A stretch of 64,000 nucleotides of DNA, taken from positions 7,214-71,213 of the forward strand of contig DATLLJ010000033.1 of assembly GCA_035537875.1 (NCBI GenBank), given 5' to 3'. Positions 45,753 to 54,699 of this stretch are shown here, one piece after another (position 1 is the stretch's first letter; each line of letters starts with the position of its first letter). The position numbers were made by a program, and so were the translations under genes. A model generated the notes under the pieces. It did not search any database. It was not told the origin of the DNA and was given only the letters and a program-made list of their open reading frames with translations. This DNA is from DATLLJ01 sp035537875 (GTDB lineage Bacteria; Acidobacteriota; Vicinamibacteria; Vicinamibacterales; CAVVIG01).

Positions 45753-47987
45753 ATGGCATCTGCCCGCGTGCAACCTGGGTCGGCGGAGTTTTCCGCGATG
45801 CTGTGCGCCGGAGCCGTCACGGCGCAGTTCGTCGCCGGAAAGGCGGTGCGGGACGGGCTGTATCTGGCCAACCTCGATGTCACGTCGCTTCCCGCGATGG
45901 TGGTCGTCACATCGGTGGCCTCCATCTTCTTCGTGGCGCTCGTGTCCAGATCCCTGCGACGGGTCGCGCCCGGAGTGTTCGTACCGCTCGCGTTTGCCAT
46001 CAGCGCAGTGTTCCTCCTGCTGGAATGGGCGCTCGTGTCCACGACGCCCCGACTCGCAGCTCAGATCGTCTATCTGCACATCTCGGGTTTTGGGCCGATT
46101 CTCGGATCGGGTTTCTGGCTGATCGCATCCGAGCGGTTCGATCCGAGGACGGCGAAGCGGCGTTTCGGCCAGATAGCGGGGACCGGTACGCTGGGCGGTC
46201 TCGTGGGCGGACTGGTCGCGGAGCGCGTCGGAGCCGTCTTCGGCGCAGAAATCGTCCTCCCTGTGCTCGCTGCGCTCAATGTGCTGTGCGCCTGGCAGAT
46301 ACGGGGGCTCGCGCGTCCGCTCGAAGCGACGGGCCGATCCCGTTCCATGGAACTGTCACCCGACCTGTCGCCGGAACCGCCGCGATCCGGCCTTCACGTG
46401 TTGGCAGAGGCGCCATACCTGCGCAACCTCGCCGCGCTGGTGCTGCTGGGTACGATCGGAGCGGCGCTCATCGACTACGTGTTCAAGGCGCAGGCCGTGC
46501 TGGCGTTCGGACGCGGCGAGAATCTCGTACGATTCTTCGCGGTCTACTACGCGGGCGTCAGCCTGGTCACGTTCGTCGTTCAGACGTCATCGAGCCGGGT
46601 GGCTCTGGAGAAGCTGGGACTCGCGGCGACGACCGGATCTCCTTCCCTCGCGCTTCTCGTGGCCGGCCTCGGCGGCCTCCTGGCACCGGGCGTGGAAAGC
46701 GCGCTCGTTGCTCGCGGAAGCGAAGCGGTCTTTCGCGGGTCGCTGTTCCGGGCGGCATACGAAGTGTTCTACACGCCGATTCCCGTGGCCGAAAAGCGGG
46801 CGGCGAAGTCCCTGATTGACGTTGGCGTCGATCGTGTCGGTGACGCCGTTGGAGGACTGGCCGTGCGGGCGGCGCTCTTCCTGTCGCCGGTGCGGCAAGA
46901 CCCGACGATTCTCATGATGGCCGTGGCCTGTTCGGCGGCGGCGCTGATTGTTGCGAGCCGCCTGAATCGTGGATACATCCAGACTCTCGAACGGAGTCTG
47001 CTGAACCGCGCCGTCGAGCTCGACCTCACGGACGTGGAGGATCTCACCACGCGAACCTCCATGCTCAGGACCATTGCTCGCCGGCCCCAGATCGACGAGA
47101 GCTCGATGGGCATCAAGGTGCCAGCGCCCGGATCGGTCGTGCCGGTCATGTCGGGCGCCGATCTGGAGATGGAAGAGATCGCAGCGCTCCGATCCCGCGA
47201 CCGCGATCGGATTCTCGGCGTCTTGGGCCATGCGGGAGGGTTGCCGCCTTCGTTGGTCCCGCATGTCATTCCGCTGCTGGCCTGGGACCCGGTGGCCGAC
47301 GACGCGGTGCGGGCGCTCCGGAAAGTCGCCGACGAACGAGTGGGCGAGCTCACTGATGCGCTCCTGGATCCCAATCAGGCGTTCGCCGTTCGACGACGGC
47401 TGGCGCGGACGCTGTCGGCCGCGACCTCCCAGCGGGCGGTAGACGGGCTCATAATGGGGCTCGACGACCTGCGTTTCGAGGTACGCTTTCAGTGCGGGCG
47501 ATCGCTCGGCGCGATTCGGGAGCGGCGTCCGAAACTCCGGATCGACAAAGAGCGGGTGTTCGAAATTGTCTTGCGGGAAGTGGCCGTCGGGCGTCCCATC
47601 TGGGAAAGCCATCGGCTGCTGGATCGGCTCGATCAACCGGAGCAGGAGTCGTTCGTCGACGAGTTCGTCAAGGGCCGCGCGAGTCAGAGCCTCGCCCACG
47701 TGTTCACGCTGCTCTCGCTGGTCCTTCCCACCGAGCCCTTGCAGATTGCTTACCGTGGGCTGCATACCGACGACCAGAATCTCAGGGGCACGGCGCTCGA
47801 ATACCTCGAGGGGATGCTGCCGCCGACGATTCGCGAGCGGTTGTGGCCGTTTCTCGAGGACCAGCGGCCGCCCGAACGCGCGACGCGGGACCGCGACGAA
47901 ATCCTGGCCGACCTGCTGCGATCGCACGAATCGATCATGTTGAACCTCGACGAGCTCAAACGCCGGTCCGAGGTGACGCGGACATGA
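45753..47987 (+). CDS. Nucleotide-transporter (NTT/MFS)-like carrier with HEAT-type C-terminal domain
   Basis: 744 residues. The first 430 hold about ten to twelve hydrophobic segments in the manner of the ATP/ADP-translocase-like MFS group (VTAQFVAGKAVRDGLYLANL, SGFWLIASERFDPRTAKRRF, GTGTLGGLVGGLVAERVGA, VFRGSLFRAAYEVFYTPI). The last 270 are alpha-helical repeats (VADDAVRALRKVADERVGEL, RLARTLSAATSQRAVDGLIM) like HEAT repeats, a mix seen in bacterial NTT-like proteins. Substrate could be ATP/ADP or another nucleotide. It is the first gene of a tight eight-gene run. Confidence 0.75.
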   Translation: MASARVQPGSAEFSAMLCAGAVTAQFVAGKAVRDGLYLANLDVTSLPAMVVVTSVASIFFVALVSRSLRRVAPGVFVPLAFAISAVFLLLEWALVSTTPRLAAQIVYLHISGFGPILGSGFWLIASERFDPRTAKRRFGQIAGTGTLGGLVGGLVAERVGAVFGAEIVLPVLAALNVLCAWQIRGLARPLEATGRSRSMELSPDLSPEPPRSGLHVLAEAPYLRNLAALVLLGTIGAALIDYVFKAQAVLAFGRGENLVRFFAVYYAGVSLVTFVVQTSSSRVALEKLGLAATTGSPSLALLVAGLGGLLAPGVESALVARGSEAVFRGSLFRAAYEVFYTPIPVAEKRAAKSLIDVGVDRVGDAVGGLAVRAALFLSPVRQDPTILMMAVACSAAALIVASRLNRGYIQTLERSLLNRAVELDLTDVEDLTTRTSMLRTIARRPQIDESSMGIKVPAPGSVVPVMSGADLEMEEIAALRSRDRDRILGVLGHAGGLPPSLVPHVIPLLAWDPVADDAVRALRKVADERVGELTDALLDPNQAFAVRRRLARTLSAATSQRAVDGLIMGLDDLRFEVRFQCGRSLGAIRERRPKLRIDKERVFEIVLREVAVGRPIWESHRLLDRLDQPEQESFVDEFVKGRASQSLAHVFTLLSLVLPTEPLQIAYRGLHTDDQNLRGTALEYLEGMLPPTIRERLWPFLEDQRPPERATRDRDEILADLLRSHESIMLNLDELKRRSEVTRT

Positions 47988-47991
47988 CCCC

Positions 47992-49632
47992 ATGCCGATG
48001 ACGAACCACGTCAGGAAGATCGTGCGCCGGCCGGAGACGCACCCCTCCAGCCTGCGCGACAGCACCCTCGCCGGCCGGATGCCCGAGGAACTGCTGTCCG
48101 AGCAGATCCGTCGTCTCGCGCTGTTCAATGCCGTGGGGGCCGCGCTGTGGTCCTACGGTCTGGTGCTGGACACGTTCGTCCTCGGCCTCGTGAAGCCAGG
48201 GGCACCTCGGAACGTCGTAGCAATGACGCTCGAGGTCGTTGCGATCGTGTTTACGACCGCCATGTACGCGTATGTGCGGTACGCGCCCCACTCGGCAGAA
48301 ACGAAGCAGACAGTGGGTCTCGTGTCCATGATTCTGAATGCCGCCGGTGTGGCCGTGTTGAATACCTGGGCGACGACGCCGGTTTACGGGGCAACGCCGA
48401 GCGTCTCGTGGATTGCGGTGTTGATCCTCGTATTTTCGATGATCTCGCCCACCACGCCCCGGCGGATGCTCGCGGCGTCCCTCGTCGCCGCGTCGATGGA
48501 TCCGCTGGGCGTCTGGCTCGCATACCTCCTGCTCGGGGTTCCGGCGCCGTCAGCGGTGATGGTCCTGCTTCATTTTCTTCCGAACTACATCTGCGCGATC
48601 CTGGCGATCGTGCCCGCGCAGATCCTGAACCGCCTCGGCCGGCGCCTGCGCGAGGCCCAGGACCTGGGCAGCTACCGGCTGGTGGAACTGCTCGGCCAAG
48701 GCGGAATGGGCGAGGTCTGGCGAGCGCAGCATCGGCTGCTCGCGAGGAACGCGGCGGTCAAGCTCGTTCGACCCGAGCTGCTCGGAGCCGGCGACGAGAC
48801 CGACGCCAACGTCGTGCTGCGGCGCTTCGAGCGCGAGGCGCAGGCGACGGCGGCCCTCAGTTCGCCTCATACCATCCGAGTGTTCGACTACGGCATTACA
48901 GACGATGGCACGTTCTACTACGTGATGGAGCTGCTCTCCGGACGGGACCTCGAGTCGCTCGTCAGGGATTTCGGCCCCGTCTCCGCCGATCGTGTGATCT
49001 TCTTGTTGCGCCAGGTGTGCCATTCGCTCGCCGATGCCCACGCTCGTGGCCTGGTGCATCGGGACATCAAGCCGGCCAACATTTATGCGTGCCGCATGGG
49101 ACTCGAGTACGACTTCATCAAAGTGCTAGACTTCGGCCTCGTGAAAGTCCACGATCGCAGTTCGACCCAGACCTTGATGACGCTCGATGTCCACACGACA
49201 GGCACGCCGGCCTACATGGCGCCGGAGATCATCCTGGGCGAGTCGGACGTGGACCGACGAGCCGATGTCTACGCCCTTGGATGCGTGGCGTACTTCCTTC
49301 TGACCGGTCAGCTCGTCTTCGAGGCGGACACGCCGATGAAGATGATGATGCAGCACGTGCAGGCGCGTCCGGTTCCACCGTCTCAGCGCACCGAATTGCC
49401 AGTGCCGCCTGAGCTCGATGCGATCGTCCTCGCGTGTCTCGAGAAAGATCCGAACCGGCGTCCACAGAATGCCGAGGAGCTGCTCGCCATCGCTTGGGGC
49501 TGCACCAGTTGCGAGGGCTGGAGCCAGAAGCGCGCGAAGGCCTGGTGGGAAACCTACCTGCCCGAGATGACGGGGCCGCTCACCCTCGAGGACGTAGGCC
49601 CGCCTCGACGGGAGGAGGTCCACGTTTCATGA
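47992..49632 (+). CDS. Membrane Ser/Thr protein kinase (PknB-like)
   Basis: 546 residues. The first 210 contain about six membrane segments; the kinase domain follows from about 226. It has the glycine loop LLGQGGMGEVWRAQ, the ATP Lys (NAAVKLV), the catalytic loop HRDIKPANI, DFGLVK, and the APE triad (AYMAPEIILGES), all intact. The kinase is cytoplasmic and the N-terminal helices likely sense a membrane signal. It starts five bases after the first carrier gene and its stop overlaps the second one (ATGA). Confidence 0.92.
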   Translation: MPMTNHVRKIVRRPETHPSSLRDSTLAGRMPEELLSEQIRRLALFNAVGAALWSYGLVLDTFVLGLVKPGAPRNVVAMTLEVVAIVFTTAMYAYVRYAPHSAETKQTVGLVSMILNAAGVAVLNTWATTPVYGATPSVSWIAVLILVFSMISPTTPRRMLAASLVAASMDPLGVWLAYLLLGVPAPSAVMVLLHFLPNYICAILAIVPAQILNRLGRRLREAQDLGSYRLVELLGQGGMGEVWRAQHRLLARNAAVKLVRPELLGAGDETDANVVLRRFEREAQATAALSSPHTIRVFDYGITDDGTFYYVMELLSGRDLESLVRDFGPVSADRVIFLLRQVCHSLADAHARGLVHRDIKPANIYACRMGLEYDFIKVLDFGLVKVHDRSSTQTLMTLDVHTTGTPAYMAPEIILGESDVDRRADVYALGCVAYFLLTGQLVFEADTPMKMMMQHVQARPVPPSQRTELPVPPELDAIVLACLEKDPNRRPQNAEELLAIAWGCTSCEGWSQKRAKAWWETYLPEMTGPLTLEDVGPPRREEVHVS

Positions 49633-50969
49633 GCGCACCGGCGGAGAGAACCGACAAGAACCTGCTCGAGCGCGCTCTCTCGGTGTTCACCGAGGTCAGA
49701 GCGGGGGAAGGCGTGAGCGCGCTGCTCCTCGCCCTGAACGGATTCTATCTGCTCGCGTTCTACTCGGTGCTGAAGATCGTCCGCGATGCCCTGATCCTCA
49801 GCGAATCTGGTCCGGTTGCGGCGAGTTACTCCGCCGCCGGCCAGGCGGTGATGCTCCTCATCTTTGTCCCGGCGTATAGCGCCTTCGCCGCGCGTGTGAG
49901 CCGCGTCTGGCTGGTCTGCGGCGTGACCCTGTTCTTCGCGTCACATCTTCTGATCTTTTACCTGGTCGGAACGTCGGGCCTCCGGATCGGCATCGCCTTT
50001 TACCTGTGGATCGGCGTCTTCAATATGGTCGCCGTGGCTCAGTTCTGGGCGTTTGCCAACGATCTGTACAGCAGCGAGCGAGGCAAGCGGCTGTTTCCAA
50101 TCCTCGGCATGGGCGCGAATCTCGGCGCGGTGGCCGGCGCTGCTTCCGCGGCGGTCATGTTCGGGGGTTTCGGCCCCTATTCTCTGATGTTGCTCGCCGC
50201 GGTGGGACTGCTCGTGCCAGTCGGTCTGACTATCTGGGTGAACCGCCGCGAGCAGGAGATCGGCCAGAGCAAACCCGAGGACAGTGAACGCCCGCTGGCC
50301 GGCCGCGGCGGATTCCAGCTCGTGTTCAGCGATCGTTATCTGACGTTGATCGCCTTGCTCGTGCTGGTCTTCAGCCTCGTCAATACGCTGGGCGGGTTCA
50401 TGCTCAACCGTCTCATCACCGACGAAGCCGCGAGCCGTGTGGCCGCCGGGACGGCGGGGGGGCTCACACAGCGGGAGCTGATCGGCACGATGGTGGGCTC
50501 GGTGCAGACGTGGGTCAACGCCCTCGCGTTTCTGCTGCAGGCCTTTGCGGTTTCGCGGATATTCAAGTACATCGGGGTCCGCGGCGCGATGTTCGTTCTG
50601 CCCGTGATCGCCCTGGGTGGCTACACGGCCATCGCCCTCCTTCCGGTGTTCAGCATCGTGCGTTGGGCCAAAGTGCTCGAGAACAGCACCGACTACTCGG
50701 TGCAGAACACAACGCGTCACGCACTCTTTCTGCCGACGAGCCGCCAGGCGAAATACACGGCGAAGCAGGCGATCGATTCGTTCTTCGTCCGCGCAGGCGA
50801 CCTGCTGCAGGCCGTCATCGTGTTCGTCGGTGTCCGGATGGCCTTTGGCGTGCCAAGTTACGCGGTCGTCAATCTGATCCTGATCGGCGTCTGGCTGGCG
50901 CTCGCAGTCGGCATCGCACGCGAGCACAAGAAGCTCACGGCCGCCGATACCGAAGAGCGAGCCGCCTGA
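49629..50969 (+). CDS. Second nucleotide-transporter (NTT/MFS)-like carrier
   Basis: 446 residues, about ten to twelve hydrophobic segments. It aligns in pattern with the first carrier: FYLLAFYSVLKIVRDALILS, ANDLYSSERGKRLFPILGMG, ANLGAVAGAASAAVMFGG, TDYSVQNTTRHALFLPTSRQ and YTAKQAIDSFFVRAGDLLQA. It lacks the HEAT-like tail of its neighbour. ATG 49629 overlaps the kinase stop; the frame upstream is a shadow of the kinase gene. Confidence 0.78.
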   Translation: MSAPAERTDKNLLERALSVFTEVRAGEGVSALLLALNGFYLLAFYSVLKIVRDALILSESGPVAASYSAAGQAVMLLIFVPAYSAFAARVSRVWLVCGVTLFFASHLLIFYLVGTSGLRIGIAFYLWIGVFNMVAVAQFWAFANDLYSSERGKRLFPILGMGANLGAVAGAASAAVMFGGFGPYSLMLLAAVGLLVPVGLTIWVNRREQEIGQSKPEDSERPLAGRGGFQLVFSDRYLTLIALLVLVFSLVNTLGGFMLNRLITDEAASRVAAGTAGGLTQRELIGTMVGSVQTWVNALAFLLQAFAVSRIFKYIGVRGAMFVLPVIALGGYTAIALLPVFSIVRWAKVLENSTDYSVQNTTRHALFLPTSRQAKYTAKQAIDSFFVRAGDLLQAVIVFVGVRMAFGVPSYAVVNLILIGVWLALAVGIAREHKKLTAADTEERAA

Positions 50970-50971
50970 GC

Positions 50972-52180
50972 ATGCGGTCGATTTGTGTGCTTCTTCTCGC
51001 GGCGCTCGCCGCGATGGCCCCGTCGGCATCCGCCCAGGAGCCCGCCACGCGCGCCGAGGCGCTCGCCGCCGAGCGGGAGGCCAAAGCGCAGCAGCTGGAA
51101 CCGTACCGGCCAGGCGGGTTGGAACAGGGGCTCTTGCGCCTCGAGAACGGCCGGTTCCTGGAGCGGATTCTCAATCCGCCGGTCGGTCTTTACCCGAAGC
51201 TGGGCAGCATTACTCCGGGCAGCGGCTTTTCCATGGGCCCGGGCTATCGAAAGCCCGGATTATTCGGCGGCCACGCCGACTTCAACACATTCGCTGCCAT
51301 CTCGTTTACCAAGTACTGGATGATCGACGCGCGGCTGCTCATGCCGCGGCTGGCGAACGAAACCCTTTTCTTCGATGTCCACGCGCAGCGCTACGACTTT
51401 CCGTCGGAAGTGTTTTTCGGGATCGGGCCCGAATCGAGCCGCGAGAATGACGTCGGGTACGGCTTGCGCAGCTCGGCATTCGGCACCGGTGGAGGCGTGC
51501 GCGCCGCGCCGTGGCTCACCTTCAGCGGCGGCGTCGACTACCTCACCCCGGCCATCAGCCGCCCCGAAGACGAGACGTTCATCGCCGACCGGTTCGACGC
51601 CATTGAGGTTCCCGGGCTGCTGCGACAGCCAGATTTCGTCCGTTATCAGGCGATCGCCGATCTGAACTACCGTGCGCCGCGTGGCAATCCGCGCCGGGGC
51701 GGTCGATATCTGCTGACGTATCAGCACTACGACGAACGGGACCTGCAGCGCTACTCCTTCGACCGCGTCGAGGTCGATCTCCAGCAGTACATTCCGCTGC
51801 TCAAAGACCGTCGCGTGCTGGCGCTGAGGTCGTTCGTCTCGATGTCCGACGGGGAGGAGATTCCCTTCTACTATCTCCGAACGCTCGGCGGCCCCGATGA
51901 TCTTCGCGGGTTTACCCGCTACCGCTTCCGCGATCGCAACCTGCTGCTGCTGCAGGCGGAGTACCGCTGGGAGATCTTCACGGCCATGGACGGCGCCATC
52001 TTCTACGACGCGGGCAAAGTCGCTCCCCGGCGCGAGGATCTCAACTTCGACGATCTCGAGTCGGACTACGGCATCGGATTCCGATTCGGCACGATCAACG
52101 GAGTCTTCCTGCGCATTGAGGGTGCGTTCGGCAGCAGCGGCGGCAAGCACTTCATCTTCAGATATGGTCATATCTTCTAG
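50972..52180 (+). CDS. BamA/TamA-like outer-membrane beta-barrel (surface antigen D15)
   Basis: 402 residues with a signal peptide (MRSICVLLLAALAAMAPSAS). After about 60 residues comes a barrel of alternating strands ending in FRYGHIF with a terminal Phe, which is the outer-membrane signature. The D15-type segment DDLRGFTRYRFRDRNLLLLQ and EYRWEIFTAMDGAIFYDAGK identifies the Omp85/TamA-like family, but no POTRA domains are present. It starts two bases after the second carrier and may form an outer-membrane channel for the module. Confidence 0.82.
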   Translation: MRSICVLLLAALAAMAPSASAQEPATRAEALAAEREAKAQQLEPYRPGGLEQGLLRLENGRFLERILNPPVGLYPKLGSITPGSGFSMGPGYRKPGLFGGHADFNTFAAISFTKYWMIDARLLMPRLANETLFFDVHAQRYDFPSEVFFGIGPESSRENDVGYGLRSSAFGTGGGVRAAPWLTFSGGVDYLTPAISRPEDETFIADRFDAIEVPGLLRQPDFVRYQAIADLNYRAPRGNPRRGGRYLLTYQHYDERDLQRYSFDRVEVDLQQYIPLLKDRRVLALRSFVSMSDGEEIPFYYLRTLGGPDDLRGFTRYRFRDRNLLLLQAEYRWEIFTAMDGAIFYDAGKVAPRREDLNFDDLESDYGIGFRFGTINGVFLRIEGAFGSSGGKHFIFRYGHIF

Positions 52181-53837
52181 ACGGCTGCGCGTGCGCCCGG
52201 CCTGGCTCTGTGCCGCCTTCTTGCTGGCCACTCTGACGAGCCGGGGGGCCGCGCCGCGCTTTTACCCGGACGATCCCATTCAGGTCGACAACGACCGCGC
52301 CTTCGACGCGAGCAAGGCCGCACCGATCGAGGGCAGCAACGCGTACGACTTCGCGGAGCACACGTTCATCGAGCCCGGCGACCGCCGCGACGTGCCGGCC
52401 ATGAACGTCAACACGATGGGCGAGGTGCCCGATTCCTCGTGGTTCACCAATCGAATCGGCCGCCGGCCTCTGTCGATCGAGGAGATCGTGCGTGGTCCCA
52501 ACGACCTCGACGCGCTCAACATCGACGGGTGGCCGATCGTGCAGGAAAAGAGCTCGGGCATCACCCCCGGGTATCGCATCGTCGATCCGTCGGGGAGGCT
52601 TTACCAGATCAAGTTCGACCCTCCCGCCAATCCCGAGATGGCGAGCGGCGCCGAAGTGATTGGCGCAGCCTTCTATCATGCGATCGGCTACAACGTCGTC
52701 CAGGGCTACATCGTCGAGGTCGATCCGGAGGAGATCGTCATTGCTCCCACCGCGACGACCGTAGACATGTCCGGTCGCAGGCGGTTGATGAGGCGTGAGG
52801 ACGTCGATAACATCCTGGCGCGAGCGGCACGGCTGCCGAACGGGAAGTATCGGGCCACCGCCAGCCGTTTCGCCGACGGGAAACCGCTCGGGTACTTCAA
52901 GTACTTCGGAACGAGACCCGACGACCCCAACGACATCCACCCCCACGAGCATCGTCGCGAGTTGCGAGGCAGTCGCGTTTTCGCAGCCTGGCTGAACCAC
53001 GACGATTCGCGCGGGATCAACTCGCTCGATATGCTGGAAGGAACCTTCATCCGCCACTACATGTTCGACTTCGGGTCGATCATGGGAAGCGGCAGCACCA
53101 TCCCGCAGGTGCCGAGGGCGGGCAACGAATACATCCTGGAATGGCGGCCGGCGTTGCTCACGCTCGCGACGCTCGGCGTATACGTCCGGCCCTGGATCAT
53201 GGTTGATTACCCGCAGGTCCCGCCGTCGGTCGGCAGGTTCGAAGCGGATTTCTTCGATCCGGTGCTCTGGAGGCCGGAGTACCCCAACCCGGCCTTCGAC
53301 AACATGAGGCCGGACGATGCGTTCTGGGCGGCCCGACTCGTCGCCATGTTTTCCGACGAAGCGATCAGGGCAGTGGTGGCGAAGGCCCGATACGGCGATC
53401 CGGCCGCAACGGATTACGTCGCCGCAACGCTCATCAAGCGGCGGGACAAGGTCTTGAAGGCGTGGCTGACGGAGGTCAATCCGATTGTGGAGCCCGTGCT
53501 CGCAGCCGACGGCGCGCTGAGGTTCGCGAACGCCGCCGTCCGGGCGGGGGTGGCGTCAGCCCCGACATCCTATGCGCTCGAATGGTCGCGTTTCGACAAC
53601 CCGACCGGCCAGGTGACCGGAGACAGCGTCGAAATGGAAGTGACCGAGCCGCGAGCGCAGGCGCCTGCCGCCCTCCTCCAGGGCAGCGAGTTCGTGGCCG
53701 TAGCCATCCGGACGAGGCATCCCCAATATCTGCAATGGGAAGCGCCGGTTACCGTCGTGTTCAGGCGTTCGCCCGAAGGGTGGCAGAGCGTGGGGTTGGA
53801 GCGTCATTTTGACCGCGTAAAACCGTCAACGCGATAA
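52164..53837 (+). CDS. Exported protein with kinase-like signature residues
   Basis: 557 residues from ATG 52164, overlapping the barrel gene by 17 bases. A signal peptide (about residues 5-30, WLCAAFLLATLTSRGAA) is followed by a domain with the order of a protein-kinase-like fold: GRLYQIKFDP (Lys150), MASGAEVIGAAFYH (Glu164), WLNHDDSRGINSLD (His279-Asp280 and Asn286) and HYMFDFGSIMG (Asp302-Phe-Gly). This resembles atypical, HipA/PI-kinase/FAM20-like kinases. The last 180 residues are not recognised. No family is named with confidence; it could be an inactive relative. Confidence 0.6.
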   Translation: MVISSRRLRVRPAWLCAAFLLATLTSRGAAPRFYPDDPIQVDNDRAFDASKAAPIEGSNAYDFAEHTFIEPGDRRDVPAMNVNTMGEVPDSSWFTNRIGRRPLSIEEIVRGPNDLDALNIDGWPIVQEKSSGITPGYRIVDPSGRLYQIKFDPPANPEMASGAEVIGAAFYHAIGYNVVQGYIVEVDPEEIVIAPTATTVDMSGRRRLMRREDVDNILARAARLPNGKYRATASRFADGKPLGYFKYFGTRPDDPNDIHPHEHRRELRGSRVFAAWLNHDDSRGINSLDMLEGTFIRHYMFDFGSIMGSGSTIPQVPRAGNEYILEWRPALLTLATLGVYVRPWIMVDYPQVPPSVGRFEADFFDPVLWRPEYPNPAFDNMRPDDAFWAARLVAMFSDEAIRAVVAKARYGDPAATDYVAATLIKRRDKVLKAWLTEVNPIVEPVLAADGALRFANAAVRAGVASAPTSYALEWSRFDNPTGQVTGDSVEMEVTEPRAQAPAALLQGSEFVAVAIRTRHPQYLQWEAPVTVVFRRSPEGWQSVGLERHFDRVKPSTR

Positions 53838-53889
53838 GGGTGTCGAGCTATACTTAATGCTCGGGTTTCAGCAACCTGGAGTTGCCAAC

Positions 53890-54699
53890 ATGAGCCGACG
53901 TTTTCGAGGACTGTTCGCCTGCACGCTTACCCTCGCGGCATCGTTGGCCATCACTCCTCCCGCAGCCGCGCAGAGTTTGCCGGCCACGGGCCTGTCACAG
54001 CCCGGAGTCGAGACAAGCGTTCCGAGCCTCGAGCGACCCGATGCGATTTTCACGGATCTCTTCAAACAGAGCGCCGGCGATTTTCGAAACCTGCCGTCCA
54101 AAGACAACCTGAAATGGCTCGGCATCGGCGGGTTGGTCGCTGGTCTCGGCGCGGCGATCGACCAGCCGACCAGCAACAACTTCTCTCAGGCTCGAAGTCT
54201 CGACGCTCCGTTTCAGCCGGGTGCGACGATTGGTGGCGCCCGCTTCCAACTCGCGAGTGCTTTGGCGACCTACACCATCGGTCACGCCATCGGTAATCGC
54301 AAGGCGGCCCAGGTGGGCGGCGACCTCCTGCGCGCGCAGATACTGTCGCAGGCGATCACGGCCGGCGTGAAGTGGTCCGTCGGGCGTACGCGACCGGACG
54401 GCACGATGTATTCGTTCCCCTCAGGGCACTCCTCAGTGACCTTCGCGTCCGCCACGGTGTTGCAGAGGAACTTCGGCTGGAAAGTTGGAATTCCCGGCTA
54501 TGCCGTTGCGACCTACGTGGCCGCATCTCGCGTCCAGGAGAAGCGGCACTTCTTCTCTGATGTCGCGTTCGGCGCGGCCGTCGGGATTGTTTCCGGCCGC
54601 ACCGTCACGATCGGCCGCGGCGAAAGCCGCTTCGCACTGGCACCCATGGCGGCGCCGGGTGGCGGCGGCGTGAGCTTCAGCTGGGTTGGCAATCGCTAA
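53890..54699 (+). CDS. PAP2-superfamily phosphatase
   Basis: 269 residues from ATG 53890 (GGAG upstream). Signal peptide ends near AAAQ. The three PAP2 motifs are in order: KWSVGRTRPDG, SGHSSVTFAS and SRVQEKRHFFSDVAFG. It would remove phosphate from phosphatidic acid, lipid pyrophosphates or soluble phosphomonoesters in the periplasm. It is in the same run as the kinase-like protein, 52 bases after it. Confidence 0.88.
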   Translation: MSRRFRGLFACTLTLAASLAITPPAAAQSLPATGLSQPGVETSVPSLERPDAIFTDLFKQSAGDFRNLPSKDNLKWLGIGGLVAGLGAAIDQPTSNNFSQARSLDAPFQPGATIGGARFQLASALATYTIGHAIGNRKAAQVGGDLLRAQILSQAITAGVKWSVGRTRPDGTMYSFPSGHSSVTFASATVLQRNFGWKVGIPGYAVATYVAASRVQEKRHFFSDVAFGAAVGIVSGRTVTIGRGESRFALAPMAAPGGGGVSFSWVGNR

